From NCBI RefSeq assembly GCF_000143415.4, contig NW_003314305.1, forward strand, positions 236,139 to 300,138: a stretch of 64,000 nt of DNA. Reading direction: 5' to 3'. Shown here piece after piece: positions 45,141 through 56,061 of the stretch; within the stretch, counting starts at the first letter, position 1, and each line of letters starts with the position of its first letter. The DNA comes from Selaginella moellendorffii. Its lineage: Eukaryota > Streptophyta > Lycopodiopsida > Selaginellales > Selaginellaceae. The position numbers and the translations under genes were made by a program. The notes under the pieces are model-generated. The model worked only from the letters and a program-made list of their open reading frames with translations, was not told the origin of the DNA and ran no database searches.

Positions 45141-46078
45141 CTCAAAGTTATCAAAGTGTGAGTTTTCTTAGAGGAGATTGGATATTTTAGGCATTTGATT
45201 TTAATGCATAGAGTGAGAGTTGATTTCGCAAAGATCCAAGTTGTGATTGATATAATCTTTGTAGTTTCTTTGGTATGGTTAGAGTTTTTCAATGCCTTAT
45301 AAAGAACTTTTCAAAGATAATGCTCCCTTGACCGATCTTTTCTAGAATATATCGAAATATATTACTATTCATGGTTGGGATGAGAAGTATCAAGTGGTGT
45401 TTTAGCGTTTGAAGTAGTGTTATATCTTTACTTTTGTGTTGAAGATTTTTTATCTAGAAAAACCTCTTGTGGTTGAGACAAATGTGAGTGATAGTTATTG
45501 GGGCCATCTTGCTTCAAGTTGGGCATCCTCATGCATATATGAGCCATAAGTTTAATGCTACACAATGGAATTGACCTACTTGAGACAAGGAGTTGTGTAT
45601 TATAATTGCTGCTATGAAAGAATGGAGACATTAATTGTATGGATCAGACTTCTATATGGATTCAAACCATCAATCTCTCTAATATTTTAGTTGTTAAAAA
45701 GATCTTCAAGGTTGCTTTGCTCATTAGTAAAAATTCTTGCAAAAAATGTTTGTTAAAATTTAATACAAGTATGGAGGTGATAATAAGGTGGTTGATGCAT
45801 TATCTAGGATGGTAAATTTTATCTCATTCATGAAATTATTTAGCAATCTCTTGGATGAACTTAAAGAGTTTGCTAACTTTGACTCCTTTATCATTGATAT
45901 TCACACAAAGGTTTTGTTAAATGACACCTCTACAAATTTGAAAAGTGATAAGTTTGTGTCATTCGAGATACAAAATGAAATCCTAATGAAGAAGGGATGT
46001 ATAATGGTTCCTCATGTTGACAAATTCATTAAACAAATTTTGGTTGAGTTTCATGATGTGCCAAGTGTTAGGCATCTA

Positions 46079-46083
46079 GGGGT
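46079..46083. repeat. Left target-site duplication GGGGT of the 14.4-kb element
   Basis: Matches 60482-60486. Removing the element joins HLG[V] of the gypsy integrase zinc finger to the rest of the integrase. Confidence 0.8.
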
Positions 46084-47605
46084 TGTGAGACACAAAATCC
46101 CTAGGCCCCAAAGTGGAGCCGGAAAGGGTGCCACGTGGTAGTGGCTGAAGCGAGAGCCAAACGAGTGTAACACGTTTGGACCAAAAGCTCCGACTTGAAA
46201 AGTCAAGAGCGGGAGTGGAACTCCCAACGAAGTGCTCGAGGAACGAGCACGAAACGAGCAAAAAGTGAGGCTCCAAAGAGGGACCCAAAAGGACCAACAC
46301 ATGACACGTGGAAGTGTCTGAGATGGACTCGAGTTGGAGTCCGAAGTGGAGTCCGAGATGGACTCGAGTTGGAGTCCGAAGTGGAGTCCGAGATGGACCC
46401 GAGTTGGAGTCCGAAGTGGAGTCCGAGATGGACCCGAGTTGGAGTCCGAAGTGGAGTCCGAGATGGACCCGAGATGGAGTCCGAGATGGAGTCCGAAGTC
46501 AAGACCGAGACCGAGACCGAGACCGAGATCGGGACCGAGAACGAGACCGAGGCCGAGGCCGAGACCAAGCCCGAGCCCGAGTCCGAGTCCGAGTCCGAGT
46601 TCGAGTCTGAGAGGGTGAAAGCCCAAAGCGTTCGTCTCCCAGACCCTGGGGGGTTTGGTGAGCTCCAAAAGTATAGTAGGGGGAGGACTGCAGTGGAGCC
46701 AGTTTGGCCAGGAAAGGCCAGTTTGGCCCAGGAAGGCCGGACCCAGTGTTGGGTGATGAGCTGCCCACTGGGAAGTCCAAGACTAGAGTGAACACAGACC
46801 GACAAGCGGGGTAGCTTGGTGAAGTGTTCAAGAGCCGGCTCTAGTTCCCCCGGGAGATCGACTGGCCGATGCTCCCAGTCCAAGTGTGGGTGGCACTACC
46901 TACTTGGATACCTGGTGTGGCTCAACGGAACCCGCTCTAAGCCCATGGCTAGAGCACCCAAGGGCAGAAGGCGAGGAGAGTACCCAGGTGGCTCGCGTAA
47001 GGCCACGGTGTTCCGAAATGTTGTCCCAAAGGCCCAGACTGTGGAAAGGAAGAGGAGCAGTCCTCTGGGGTAGTGACCAAGGACACAGTCGTGTGGTGAG
47101 GAAGTCCCAGAGGACCGTGGGACTTAGTGGTCGGGCCTGTGGGTCTCGATCCAGTGGCAGTGTTGGCAAACACGGCCAGGGGCAGAAAGGGACTTGGTGG
47201 GGACTGACAGAGGGATATTGGGGAAGGCTATTCCCCTTGTCGGTGGGCATCCCAAGGATGCTAAAGAGTGGATCTGAGATGACCACTCACAGATGGTTTG
47301 CCTAGTCTTGGAGAGCCAAGACGGTGATGCAAGTGGTATTGGACTACCAGTGTGGCAAAGGTGACTGGGCATGGCCTTAGCATAATGGGCTGCTATGTCG
47401 GTGGTACCTTTGAGTGTCGGTCATGGGATCGGACACGTGGAGCACTTGGACCAAGTGCAAATGTTGAGTGGCATGGATGCCATTCTCGGGGCTAGCAAGT
47501 CCCAAGTCCTGGATTGGACTTATGGAGGTTGTGAATGAGACTCCTCCAAGTGGTCAGAGGTGTGGTTAAGTGACTAAAGTAGAATGGAAAATTTAGTTGC
47601 TTACA
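46084..47605 (+). repeat. 5' LTR of the 14.4-kb element
   Basis: 1522 bp. By eye it differs from the 3' LTR by roughly 15-20 substitutions, mostly transitions, and one 12-bp indel. Acidic or arginine-rich open frames here come from the internal minisatellite and are not genes. Confidence 0.88.
46319..46620 (+). repeat. Compound minisatellite within the 5' LTR
   Basis: A 36-bp period built from GAGATGGACTCGAGTTGGAG / TCCGAAGTGGAGTCC passes into 12-bp GAGATGGAGTCC units, then (GACCGA)n and (GAGTCC)n. The 3' LTR has the same block at about 59183-59490 with one more 12-bp unit. Confidence 0.9.
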
Positions 47606-48805
47606 ATTTGGTATCGGAGCTGTTCCTTAGTCCGATTTTATTGGTGCTCAAGTATATCACCACTAGTGTTGGCATCAGAAGGTCCGAGGAGTGGGCCTAT
47701 CCTTGAGGAGTAGCAAGTCGGGAAGACATGGCTCTCCATTACAGTTCATGTGTGAACTTGTAGACGAGGTGGTAGATAGAAAAGGGGCCAATAATGGAAC
47801 GACTTTGGGATCTTGGGAATAGTGCAAGGTTTTCCTCATTGAGTTGAGGATGTGATCCGGATGAGCATTTGTCTCAGCAAATTGGCTAAGGTAGTTGTGG
47901 TAAACAACTATAGTTGGGATCACGGGAAAGATAGAGACTCCAAAACAATAAAGGAGTCACAAAATTATCCTCACATAGTTGAAGCTGGTGCTCATGAAAG
48001 TGAGACCGGAATGGATGACCATGAGAGGTCAAGCAGGGGTGAGGACATGAGTCCTTGAAGTGGTAGCCGGGGCTACCTCTAATAAATGCTGGAACAACCC
48101 AAGGAGTTGGGGGTGTACTTAGAGGATGAGTTGGTATTCTCATCACATGGACAAGTGGTCCTAAGGGGCAAAAGGTTGCCCCAAGAGAACAAATCAAGTG
48201 TCGGAGTAACACTTGCAAAGATGGTCCTTGTGAGTAGGACCTGAATACAAGAAGTTGTATTCCAGCGAGTTGACACCTCGAAGACTAAGACCTCGCAGGT
48301 CATTGGATTAGCAAGTCTAAAATGCTGGATGACTCAAGTGGAGTCAGGGAATGGTCCTAAGGGATTGGTTGAAGCATTTGGACGGAGGTGTATGGTGCCC
48401 ATGAGGTATGGGGAGGATCATAAGATCCAAGTATGAGAACAGTGAGTATCTCATTGATGGCAGAATGTGCCATATTAAAATTGTGGGAAAGATGTTCCCA
48501 GAAGAAAGCAACTTTGGCCCAGAGTTGGGTGCAAACACTATGGTGCGGTGCTAACGGATAGTTAGCATGAGGAACAACTATATTGGTCTTGGCAAAGACC
48601 TAAACACTAATAAGTAGTGTTATAAGGATAGGCTCGTGGAGCCGATGGTGTGGAGACACCGAAGGTGCCAAGGCATGCTGCCTTGAGGTCAAGTTGGTGG
48701 GTTCATGAGAACCCCGTCCAAAGGAATCCCAATGGAAATGGGAATGGCATAGCCTAAGCTGGAAGGCATGCGGTTAGAGTGTGGTGACCTGGATAATGAT
48801 GGAGG
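47606..48805 (+). other. Interior of the 14.4-kb element, left part
   Basis: About 1.2 kb, G- and A-rich, no frame longer than about 110 codons on either strand and no retroviral motif. Confidence 0.65.
47609..47620 (+). promoter_or_regulatory. Primer-binding site (tRNA-iMet type) of the 14.4-kb element
   Basis: TGGTATCGGAGC lies three bases after the 5' LTR; it differs at one base from the common plant PBS TGGTATCAGAGC. Confidence 0.8.
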
Positions 48806-49945
48806 TGTGGAAGCGCACGTGGTTTTGACCCTTTATCCTATGGTGATTTACCATAGGATAACACCACGAAGCGGAACCTAAACCCTCTTTGTGCCACGTG
48901 ACAGATGCCACGTGTCACATGCCACGTGTCCACAGGAACCCGAGGTTCAGGGCCTTGGGCCACTGAACAAAGGAACGGTGCCAAACTCCCAAGCACGAAG
49001 CCAAGGAGTGACGGAACCGAACCACGGAGCAACTCCCAAGCGTAAAGCCCAAGGAGCGAAGGGACAGGGGCCCGGAGCGACTTGGAACAGTCCTAGAGTA
49101 ACCAGCATCCCAATGCCAGGACCAGCACGCAAAACGGAGCCAAACGGAGTCTGGCGCTATTTCGGCATACCGGTGGCCTAACGCGAGGACATGGGTACTC
49201 CACCAACTAGCATGGAATGGAACTTGGGCTTAGACCCAAGCCGGACGCAGAACAAGGACAGGCACGCAAGCGGGAGCTAGACTATGCCTCAGGTTGGTCG
49301 GCCATGCCCGACCTACCCACTATCCCTACTATACATTTGGAACCCCCCCATAGCCCCCCCCCCCTTGAGGAACACACGCTTTGGGCTTTCACCCCAAGCC
49401 TCCCTTAGTATCAGGAGTTAGTCTCTGGGACAAGCTCGAAACTTTACTAAATATGGAATGTCCCTAGATTGCGAATTTGGACACGGGACGAACACCATTG
49501 TGTTCAGGACGATCTCTACATTCCGTAGATATGCCAAATGAGCAAATCTGGACACTTTCCACAAATAGCATTTGGGACCGAAATGAGACTAACACAAAGG
49601 GCATGATAGCGAGGGTGTTTGGCAGACACGGTAAGCTATCATGTAGCGATATTGAGGGACCAATCTCAATACGCGAGGGTTCTTGTCAAGCCAGTGCAAG
49701 ACAGAGCAAAAGAGAACTAACAAGCCGGGCCAAGTACGCTCAGCTAAATAGACACTTAGGAATTCCTTCCTTATGCTCATCCGGCCAAGTACAGATGCAA
49801 AGTCCAGTTTACTAACACTTGAACAAGAGGGGCTAATAAAGGGAACCAGCAATACCGACCTCCTGCCATCGTGGCAGTAAGGTAAGAGTGTCCGTAAGGA
49901 CTAGTCGACAGGTAACTTTCGATACCCGAAGTCACATGCGCGACA
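48806..49945 (-). repeat. 3' LTR of the nested element
   Basis: About 1140 bp, almost identical to 54926-56061. The differences I see are a 3-nt GGA insertion at its outer edge, one G/T change near 48968 and C-run length. The near-identity points to a very recent insertion. Confidence 0.88.
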
Positions 49946-49956
49946 CTCTCCCCCCC
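49946..49956 (-). promoter_or_regulatory. Polypurine tract of the nested element
   Basis: The reverse complement reads GGGGGGGAGAG directly before the LTR start TGTCGCGC. Confidence 0.75.
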
Positions 49957-52900
49957 TTGGGAAGATCGACGTCCTCGTCGATGCATACTCGAGTCTAGAA
50001 TACCGCCAAGGAAACAACTCTAGAAAAAGTTCACGGTACTCACACTATGTGAGAAATGCACCAACTTAAATGAGTTAGGGGGAACCTCTTTGTCTAACGC
50101 GGATGCGCTACCAGCTCAGACACCTTCCGGCCGTCGCCGACAAGGAAATGACCAACGGAGTTAGCCACCCTTGCTGCTCTGGGAGTCACCCAGCTTACAA
50201 AAGTGTGATATGCCCCTGCCCGCAGGAACATAGAGAGAGAAGCCAGAGGCCCCAACCCTCCTAAGCAAAGAAACCAAACCCGTCGGTAAGGTTTAGATAG
50301 ACTACTGTAAACAGGCAGTTAGAGTTGTTTACACGGTCACGCCCTTTCAACGGAATAAGGAACATCGACAGAGAGGCGGGTTATGTGACCAGTCGACAAT
50401 AGCTACCCCATGACTAGAGATTTCAACATGCACACGAAGTGCCGAAGCCAGTCTGCCTTTACTGGCCCAAACTCAAAGATCAATAGATGGACAATATCAA
50501 AGTCAGAGACAATGATATCTTAGAAGCTGAATTATCAGTGATTATATCTTAGATTAGAACACAAAAGTATTCCAAGTAAGTTATCATCTGATAAACTAGT
50601 AGTATAGTGCAGGAACCACCAAGATCATCATAATTGGAAAACATAGGATTCACTATCCAACAAAATTCAATAGCTAGTGTATCATCAAGAACACTTAATG
50701 ATAAAACATAACTATCAAAGATAGCAGACAGTAAGCCAACAACTTACTAGAGATAACTCAAAGAACACAAAGTATCATTGACTGACAGGCACAATGCTCG
50801 CGAATGTATCACCCGAAGGAAATAACATCCCAACCTATCAGAACTAACTCGAGCAATAATCAACAGAACAGAATGAATGCGGTAAGACCAACAAACACCT
50901 ATTCATGCCAACTATCACACTAGCCAATCCAAATAGATCCCAGCCAACAACACCAAGGAATTCAAGTTGCATAAGCAAGTGTTAGCAGCATCCTTTTGAT
51001 GTCTCAAACCCAAGAGACCAATCCAGAGCAAATCACAAAGAACATGTGATATTGCAAAAAGCCACAAGCCATCAAAGAGAACAACTAACTATCACGAAAG
51101 ATCATCAATCATCCCATCAATAAAGAGATGCATAATCATTGTCAAAGAAGGAATCCACCATCCCGCAGAATGGCAAACCATTCTATATCAACAATAACCA
51201 AGCAACACCCTTGACAAGGATAATCAACTATCTTAGATGATAGTCAATCATCGCCAATGATTGCTAGACGCAAATACTAACATCAATATCGAAGCTAACA
51301 AGCCAAAATGTTTTCCCCAACAACTTCTAACAAATAGAACAATGAGCATAAAACTTAAAGAACCAAAAGCTCGAAGAAGTCTATAGCTAAGTCTTGCCTA
51401 ACAATGATCACAAGTCTTGCATGAACTAACTTCAATGCTAAAGAAGAAATCATAGTACAACCCACAACATCCTCTTCAACACATCCATAAGCTAAACTTC
51501 ATAATGCCAAAGCTAATGAAGAGCATGTCTGCATCAATCCAAAAGCTAAGCATAACGAAGCTATACTCAACAAGTGATCACCAAACGATCCTCCATGAAT
51601 CCATCTATAGCAAGACGTAATTCACTTCATAACAAGCACAAGAAGAATCATCAATGATCGATATATTCCAACTCAAATCCAATAAGGATTCAAACATTCC
51701 AATATCAACCACTAATTCTTCTGCTTGTAGAGTTAGCATAGTCCACGACTGAATCACTTTTCAAGGAAAAGCCAAAGCTCAACCTTTACTAAATAATCTC
51801 GTCTAGAACACAACTAACTCAAACTTGTCACTCAGTTCAGTTGAACGTCAACACAGTTGCTAACTAGCAAATGCACGAATGCTAATAACACAAAGCTATA
51901 GCCAAATCATCAACACTATCTTCATCAAAACTAATGAAACTCGACATCAATCTTGTAGAGAGACATCTCATTTCACTAAAATTTCAACATCAACAATGTC
52001 AACGACAAGGCATCACTTCAATGCCATCAACACTAGAACAAACCTAGAAGAAAGCACGTGTATCACCACTTAAAGCTCTCTAGCAACCAAGCTAACCAAG
52101 GTCGAAGATACTTTAGTTAGTATCCGAGACCAATCCTTCTACATTACTCAGGTACAGATAACACTTCCTCAAGGAGTGCATCACCACATCCAAGACTCAA
52201 TGAAATCCAACACTATGAACTAAACACAACCAAATGATATCAACAGAGGTAGAGTCGACATGCCAACATGGAAAACCCATGTAAGTCAAATGACACGATC
52301 CTCCGCAACACCATCAGGTAAAGCAAACCCATCACTGCTAAATCATCATCGAATGAAGCAAGTGTTAAAAGTCCTTGATGAAGTCTACAAGTAGTCACTA
52401 GTTGCAAAGCAACTAACAATCACTCCTCAACTTGCCTTCATAAGACCCAAACACTAAACTCACGTCATCAAGTCATATACTTGTCCAACATGAACGTGAT
52501 ACCCCAGGTACGAGATAAAAGTTCATAGACAAGCACAAACTAAATGACCACTCAAATCCAACTCAACCGCAATAAGCTCACTCAAACATTTAGCCATTAG
52601 CTCTGAGCATGCCTTGAAGAGGTTAGCTATGCATGATCAACACTCAGTCGAAACTAAAGTGAAGACCAAGAGATGGACTTATATCGGTACACAACCTCCT
52701 CATAGACAAAGCTATAGTACAGGTACCAACATTTCAACTTGCAAACCACTAAGTTGGACATCACCATCCTTAGCCAAGGTGCAGGGCCACCAAGACCAAG
52801 TCAAGATCAGTGAGAGCTCACTACTCTCATAGAGTCTTAACAAAATGCAAGGTGCAACCTGCCACCGAGCATAATGCTACAAAAGAAAGGCACAAGGGTC

Positions 52901-54911
52901 ACCCTTCTTAGAAAAGCGCAACGGCCACTTTTCTACACCAACTCTAGACTCTATCCAACTCAATTGCCTTAGCCCCAAAAGTTAGCATCCTTTTTCAGGT
53001 TGCATCATACAAACTACATACTAAGGTCTAAACCAACCGAAGTCAACTCCAACCCCTTCACTAGTTTGTACTGGCTTACGAAAACGGAATGGTTTTCGGA
53101 CAAAGTGATAATAGATCAGCTATTGGAAAAGTCTAAGAAAATTTGTGGAAAATTTCCATCCTAGAAAAAGAATGACTCTCAGTCCAGGAATACAAACTTT
53201 CAAGACTCAACCAACTTCCTCCTACTAACAACTTCACATAGGTTCACCTCAACACAAATTCTCATGACCCATAGTATGCTTAAGCCTCGAACATCTTTTT
53301 GCCCATTCTTTCGACATCTAACACTGATATCCGTAAAAATGCAAATGGAATATCCAAGACTTGATCACGAAGACCACATCTTCGGATATCCACATTGCAC
53401 TAACACTGTTCTTCAATCACCTTCAAGATCCAATGTGAAGCTAAAACACTAACAAGAAAAAATGACATGGAAAATCAAGCTCTAAGGAAAATTCCTCATT
53501 ACTCGAAGTAACAATGCCACTTCCACTAACACAAGTGCTAGTGATGTCAACGCCCCAACTACACACCTTCTCCATCCAACAATTTACTCCAAGTGCTAAC
53601 GGATCAACTAATGAGCTATAGCAAATGCTACAACCCTTTCCAACACCACAATGGGCAAACTCAAGGAACTAAGGAACCAACTTAAGCTTAGCATAATGGA
53701 CCACCATTAAGAATCCAGTCAAAGCTACTACAATGCTACTTCGTGCAAGTAGACTTAGCTTCACCATCAACAACTTTGGGGTTGATCATCGTTTAACCAA
53801 GCAACTTCGTAAACACATTGCTCATTATCACATGGATATGATATAGAAATCACAATGACTTGATCATCAATTGAGCAACACCACGAGCAATGCCAATGTT
53901 ATTACTTCAAAGGTTTATGTGAGTATCAAGTGCTAACTCAATTCGACAAAATGCAACATAAATGCCACACTCCACCGATAGAGACTTACAACACCCAACA
54001 TCACTAACTTTTGTTCACTACATGGACAAGCTTATGCCACTCTCTTTCCGACCAAACTCAAAACTTAATCTAACACCAAACTACTCAAAGAGCAATAGCA
54101 AGGTTCCTCAGAAAAGAATTGAGCATTGCAACCCAAGTCTTTCAATAGCAAGCCTAGACAAAATGGTTTAGCGCTTCACCGCTATCCACCCCATAACTCA
54201 CCATTTGTAAGACCATCATCTCCAAGATGCATCAAGGTAGGGACTCTTGATTGCATGATGTGAACACGAGCAATGAGTCACCCCTCGTTGCAAACCATTT
54301 CTCCAAAAGAGAAGATAATTTACGTGTTTGATCCTTCGTCCCCGACGACTCTCTTTTCGGTCTCATCTTTGACTACACTTCAAGCTTGCATTCGCACTGC
54401 CTTCAGTCCAATCCAAGAAAAGTTTATAAGAGAGCACGGCAATGATTACTTGAACCAATAGACTAATCCCTACAGTCTTAGTTGATCCACTTGTAATCAT
54501 GCCTAGGAAGGATCTACTAGTGCCGTGCTAAACAGCTACGGACCAGCCTATTTGCCACTCATAGCAAACTCAGGGAAGGTTTACTTTCACCCACGGTACA
54601 TGGAACAACTTATGGAACCACCGATAGGCTAACATTAATCCTGCCAACTCAAAGTGTAACCTCAAGTTGCTAATGCGCCTCACTCACGAGCCCAAGCTCA
54701 AACTCGTGCTAACGGAGCATCTCAAATCCATCCTATGAGCCCAAGAGCAAGCTCACAATGTTAGGTACAAAAGGTAACCAAAACCATACCCAAGGAACGA
54801 ATATGAACCCTTTGCACCAAACGTGTACCCACTCGGATCATCGTTTTCATCTCTGCGTATGCAACGAGACTAGTTGCCCAATCTCATTGAATAGTACTCG
54901 CTGAGACTCAT

Positions 54912-54923
54912 GCTCTGATACCA
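54912..54923 (-). promoter_or_regulatory. Primer-binding site (tRNA-iMet) of the nested element
   Basis: Reverse complement TGGTATCAGAGC, a perfect match to the common plant retrotransposon PBS, two bases from the 5' LTR end. Confidence 0.9.
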
Positions 54924-54925
54924 AA

Positions 54926-56061
54926 TGTAGCGCACGTGGTTTTGACCCTTTATCCTATGGTGATTTACCATAGGATAACACCACGAAGCGGAACCTAAAC
55001 CCTCTTTGTGCCACGTGACAGATGCCACGTGTCACATGCCACGTGTCCACAGGAACCCGAGGTTCAGGGCCTTGGGCCACTGAACAAATGAACGGTGCCA
55101 AACTCCCAAGCACGAAGCCAAGGAGTGACGGAACCGAACCACGGAGCAACTCCCAAGCGTAAAGCCCAAGGAGCGAAGGGACAGGGGCCCGGAGCGACTT
55201 GGAACAGTCCTAGAGTAACCAGCATCCCAATGCCAGGACCAGCACGCAAAACGGAGCCAAACGGAGTCTGGCGCTATTTCGGCATACCGGTGGCCTAACG
55301 CGAGGACATGGGTACTCCACCAACTAGCATGGAATGGAACTTGGGCTTAGACCCAAGCCGGACGCAGAACAAGGACAGGCACGCAAGCGGGAGCTAGACT
55401 ATGCCTCAGGTTGGTCGGCCATGCCCGACCTACCCACTATCCCTACTATACATTTGGAACCCCCCCATAGCCCCCCCCCCTTGAGGAACACACGCTTTGG
55501 GCTTTCACCCCAAGCCTCCCTTAGTATCAGGAGTTAGTCTCTGGGACAAGCTCGAAACTTTACTAAATATGGAATGTCCCTAGATTGCGAATTTGGACAC
55601 GGGACGAACACCATTGTGTTCAGGACGATCTCTACATTCCGTAGATATGCCAAATGAGCAAATCTGGACACTTTCCACAAATAGCATTTGGGACCGAAAT
55701 GAGACTAACACAAAGGGCATGATAGCGAGGGTGTTTGGCAGACACGGTAAGCTATCATGTAGCGATATTGAGGGACCAATCTCAATACGCGAGGGTTCTT
55801 GTCAAGCCAGTGCAAGACAGAGCAAAAGAGAACTAACAAGCCGGGCCAAGTACGCTCAGCTAAATAGACACTTAGGAATTCCTTCCTTATGCTCATCCGG
55901 CCAAGTACAGATGCAAAGTCCAGTTTACTAACACTTGAACAAGAGGGGCTAATAAAGGGAACCAGCAATACCGACCTCCTGCCATCGTGGCAGTAAGGTA
56001 AGAGTGTCCGTAAGGACTAGTCGACAGGTAACTTTCGATACCCGAAGTCACATGCGCGACA
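54926..56061 (-). repeat. 5' LTR of the nested element
   Basis: 1136 bp; outer edge at 56061 in ...GCGCGACA. Open frames in it (for example 55593-55931) duplicate those of the other LTR and are not genes. Confidence 0.88.

Larger units (their letters stand above)
42840..46083 (+). mobile_element. Decayed Ty3/gypsy retrotransposon, left part
   Basis: Plus-strand translation with stops shows gag (NQLLEIK, LSLDTYVCKFHDLCVRHL at about 43088-43170), a retropepsin-like zone (about 43600-44190, INSIELDNFI and later WEYNVLHIKFGG), the end of reverse transcriptase (about 45165, FRHLI...VDFAKIQVV), RNase H (about 45440-45815, ending GGDNKVVDALSRM) and the start of the integrase zinc finger (VPHVDKFIKQILVEFHDVPS...HLGV). 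The core of reverse transcriptase is missing where the LTR relic at 44.2-45.1 kb sits. The frame breaks at 46083 and resumes at 60482. Confidence 0.8.
49946..54925 (-). other. Interior of the nested element, non-coding
   Basis: About 5 kb, A/C-rich on the plus strand, with only short open frames (up to 72 codons, for example 52614-52832) and no gag-pol motif on either strand. Confidence 0.65.
48806..56061 (-). mobile_element. Nested 7.26-kb LTR element in opposite orientation (LARD-like)
   Basis: LTRs 48806-49945 and 54926-56061. A minus-strand primer-binding site sits just inside the right LTR and a minus-strand polypurine tract just inside the left one, so the element reads right to left. 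LTRs in element sense begin TGTCGCGC and end GCGCTACA. No coding domain found in the 5-kb interior. No clean target-site duplication: GGAGG on the left versus GAGTT on the right. Confidence 0.85.

Noticed and set aside
46195-46883. Long open frames on both strands of each LTR (about 200-230 codons, Glu/Ser- or Leu/Gly-rich)
   Set aside because: They arise from a repeat with a period divisible by three that is open in several frames at once; composition is purely repetitive and both LTRs share them.
49217-49815. Short open frames in the nested LTRs as host genes
   Set aside because: They are duplicated exactly in the partner LTR (55334-55931) and lack any domain.
52614-54461. Open frames of 60-72 codons inside the nested element as gag remnants
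   Set aside because: They lie on the strand opposite to the element and show no zinc knuckle, protease or polymerase motif.
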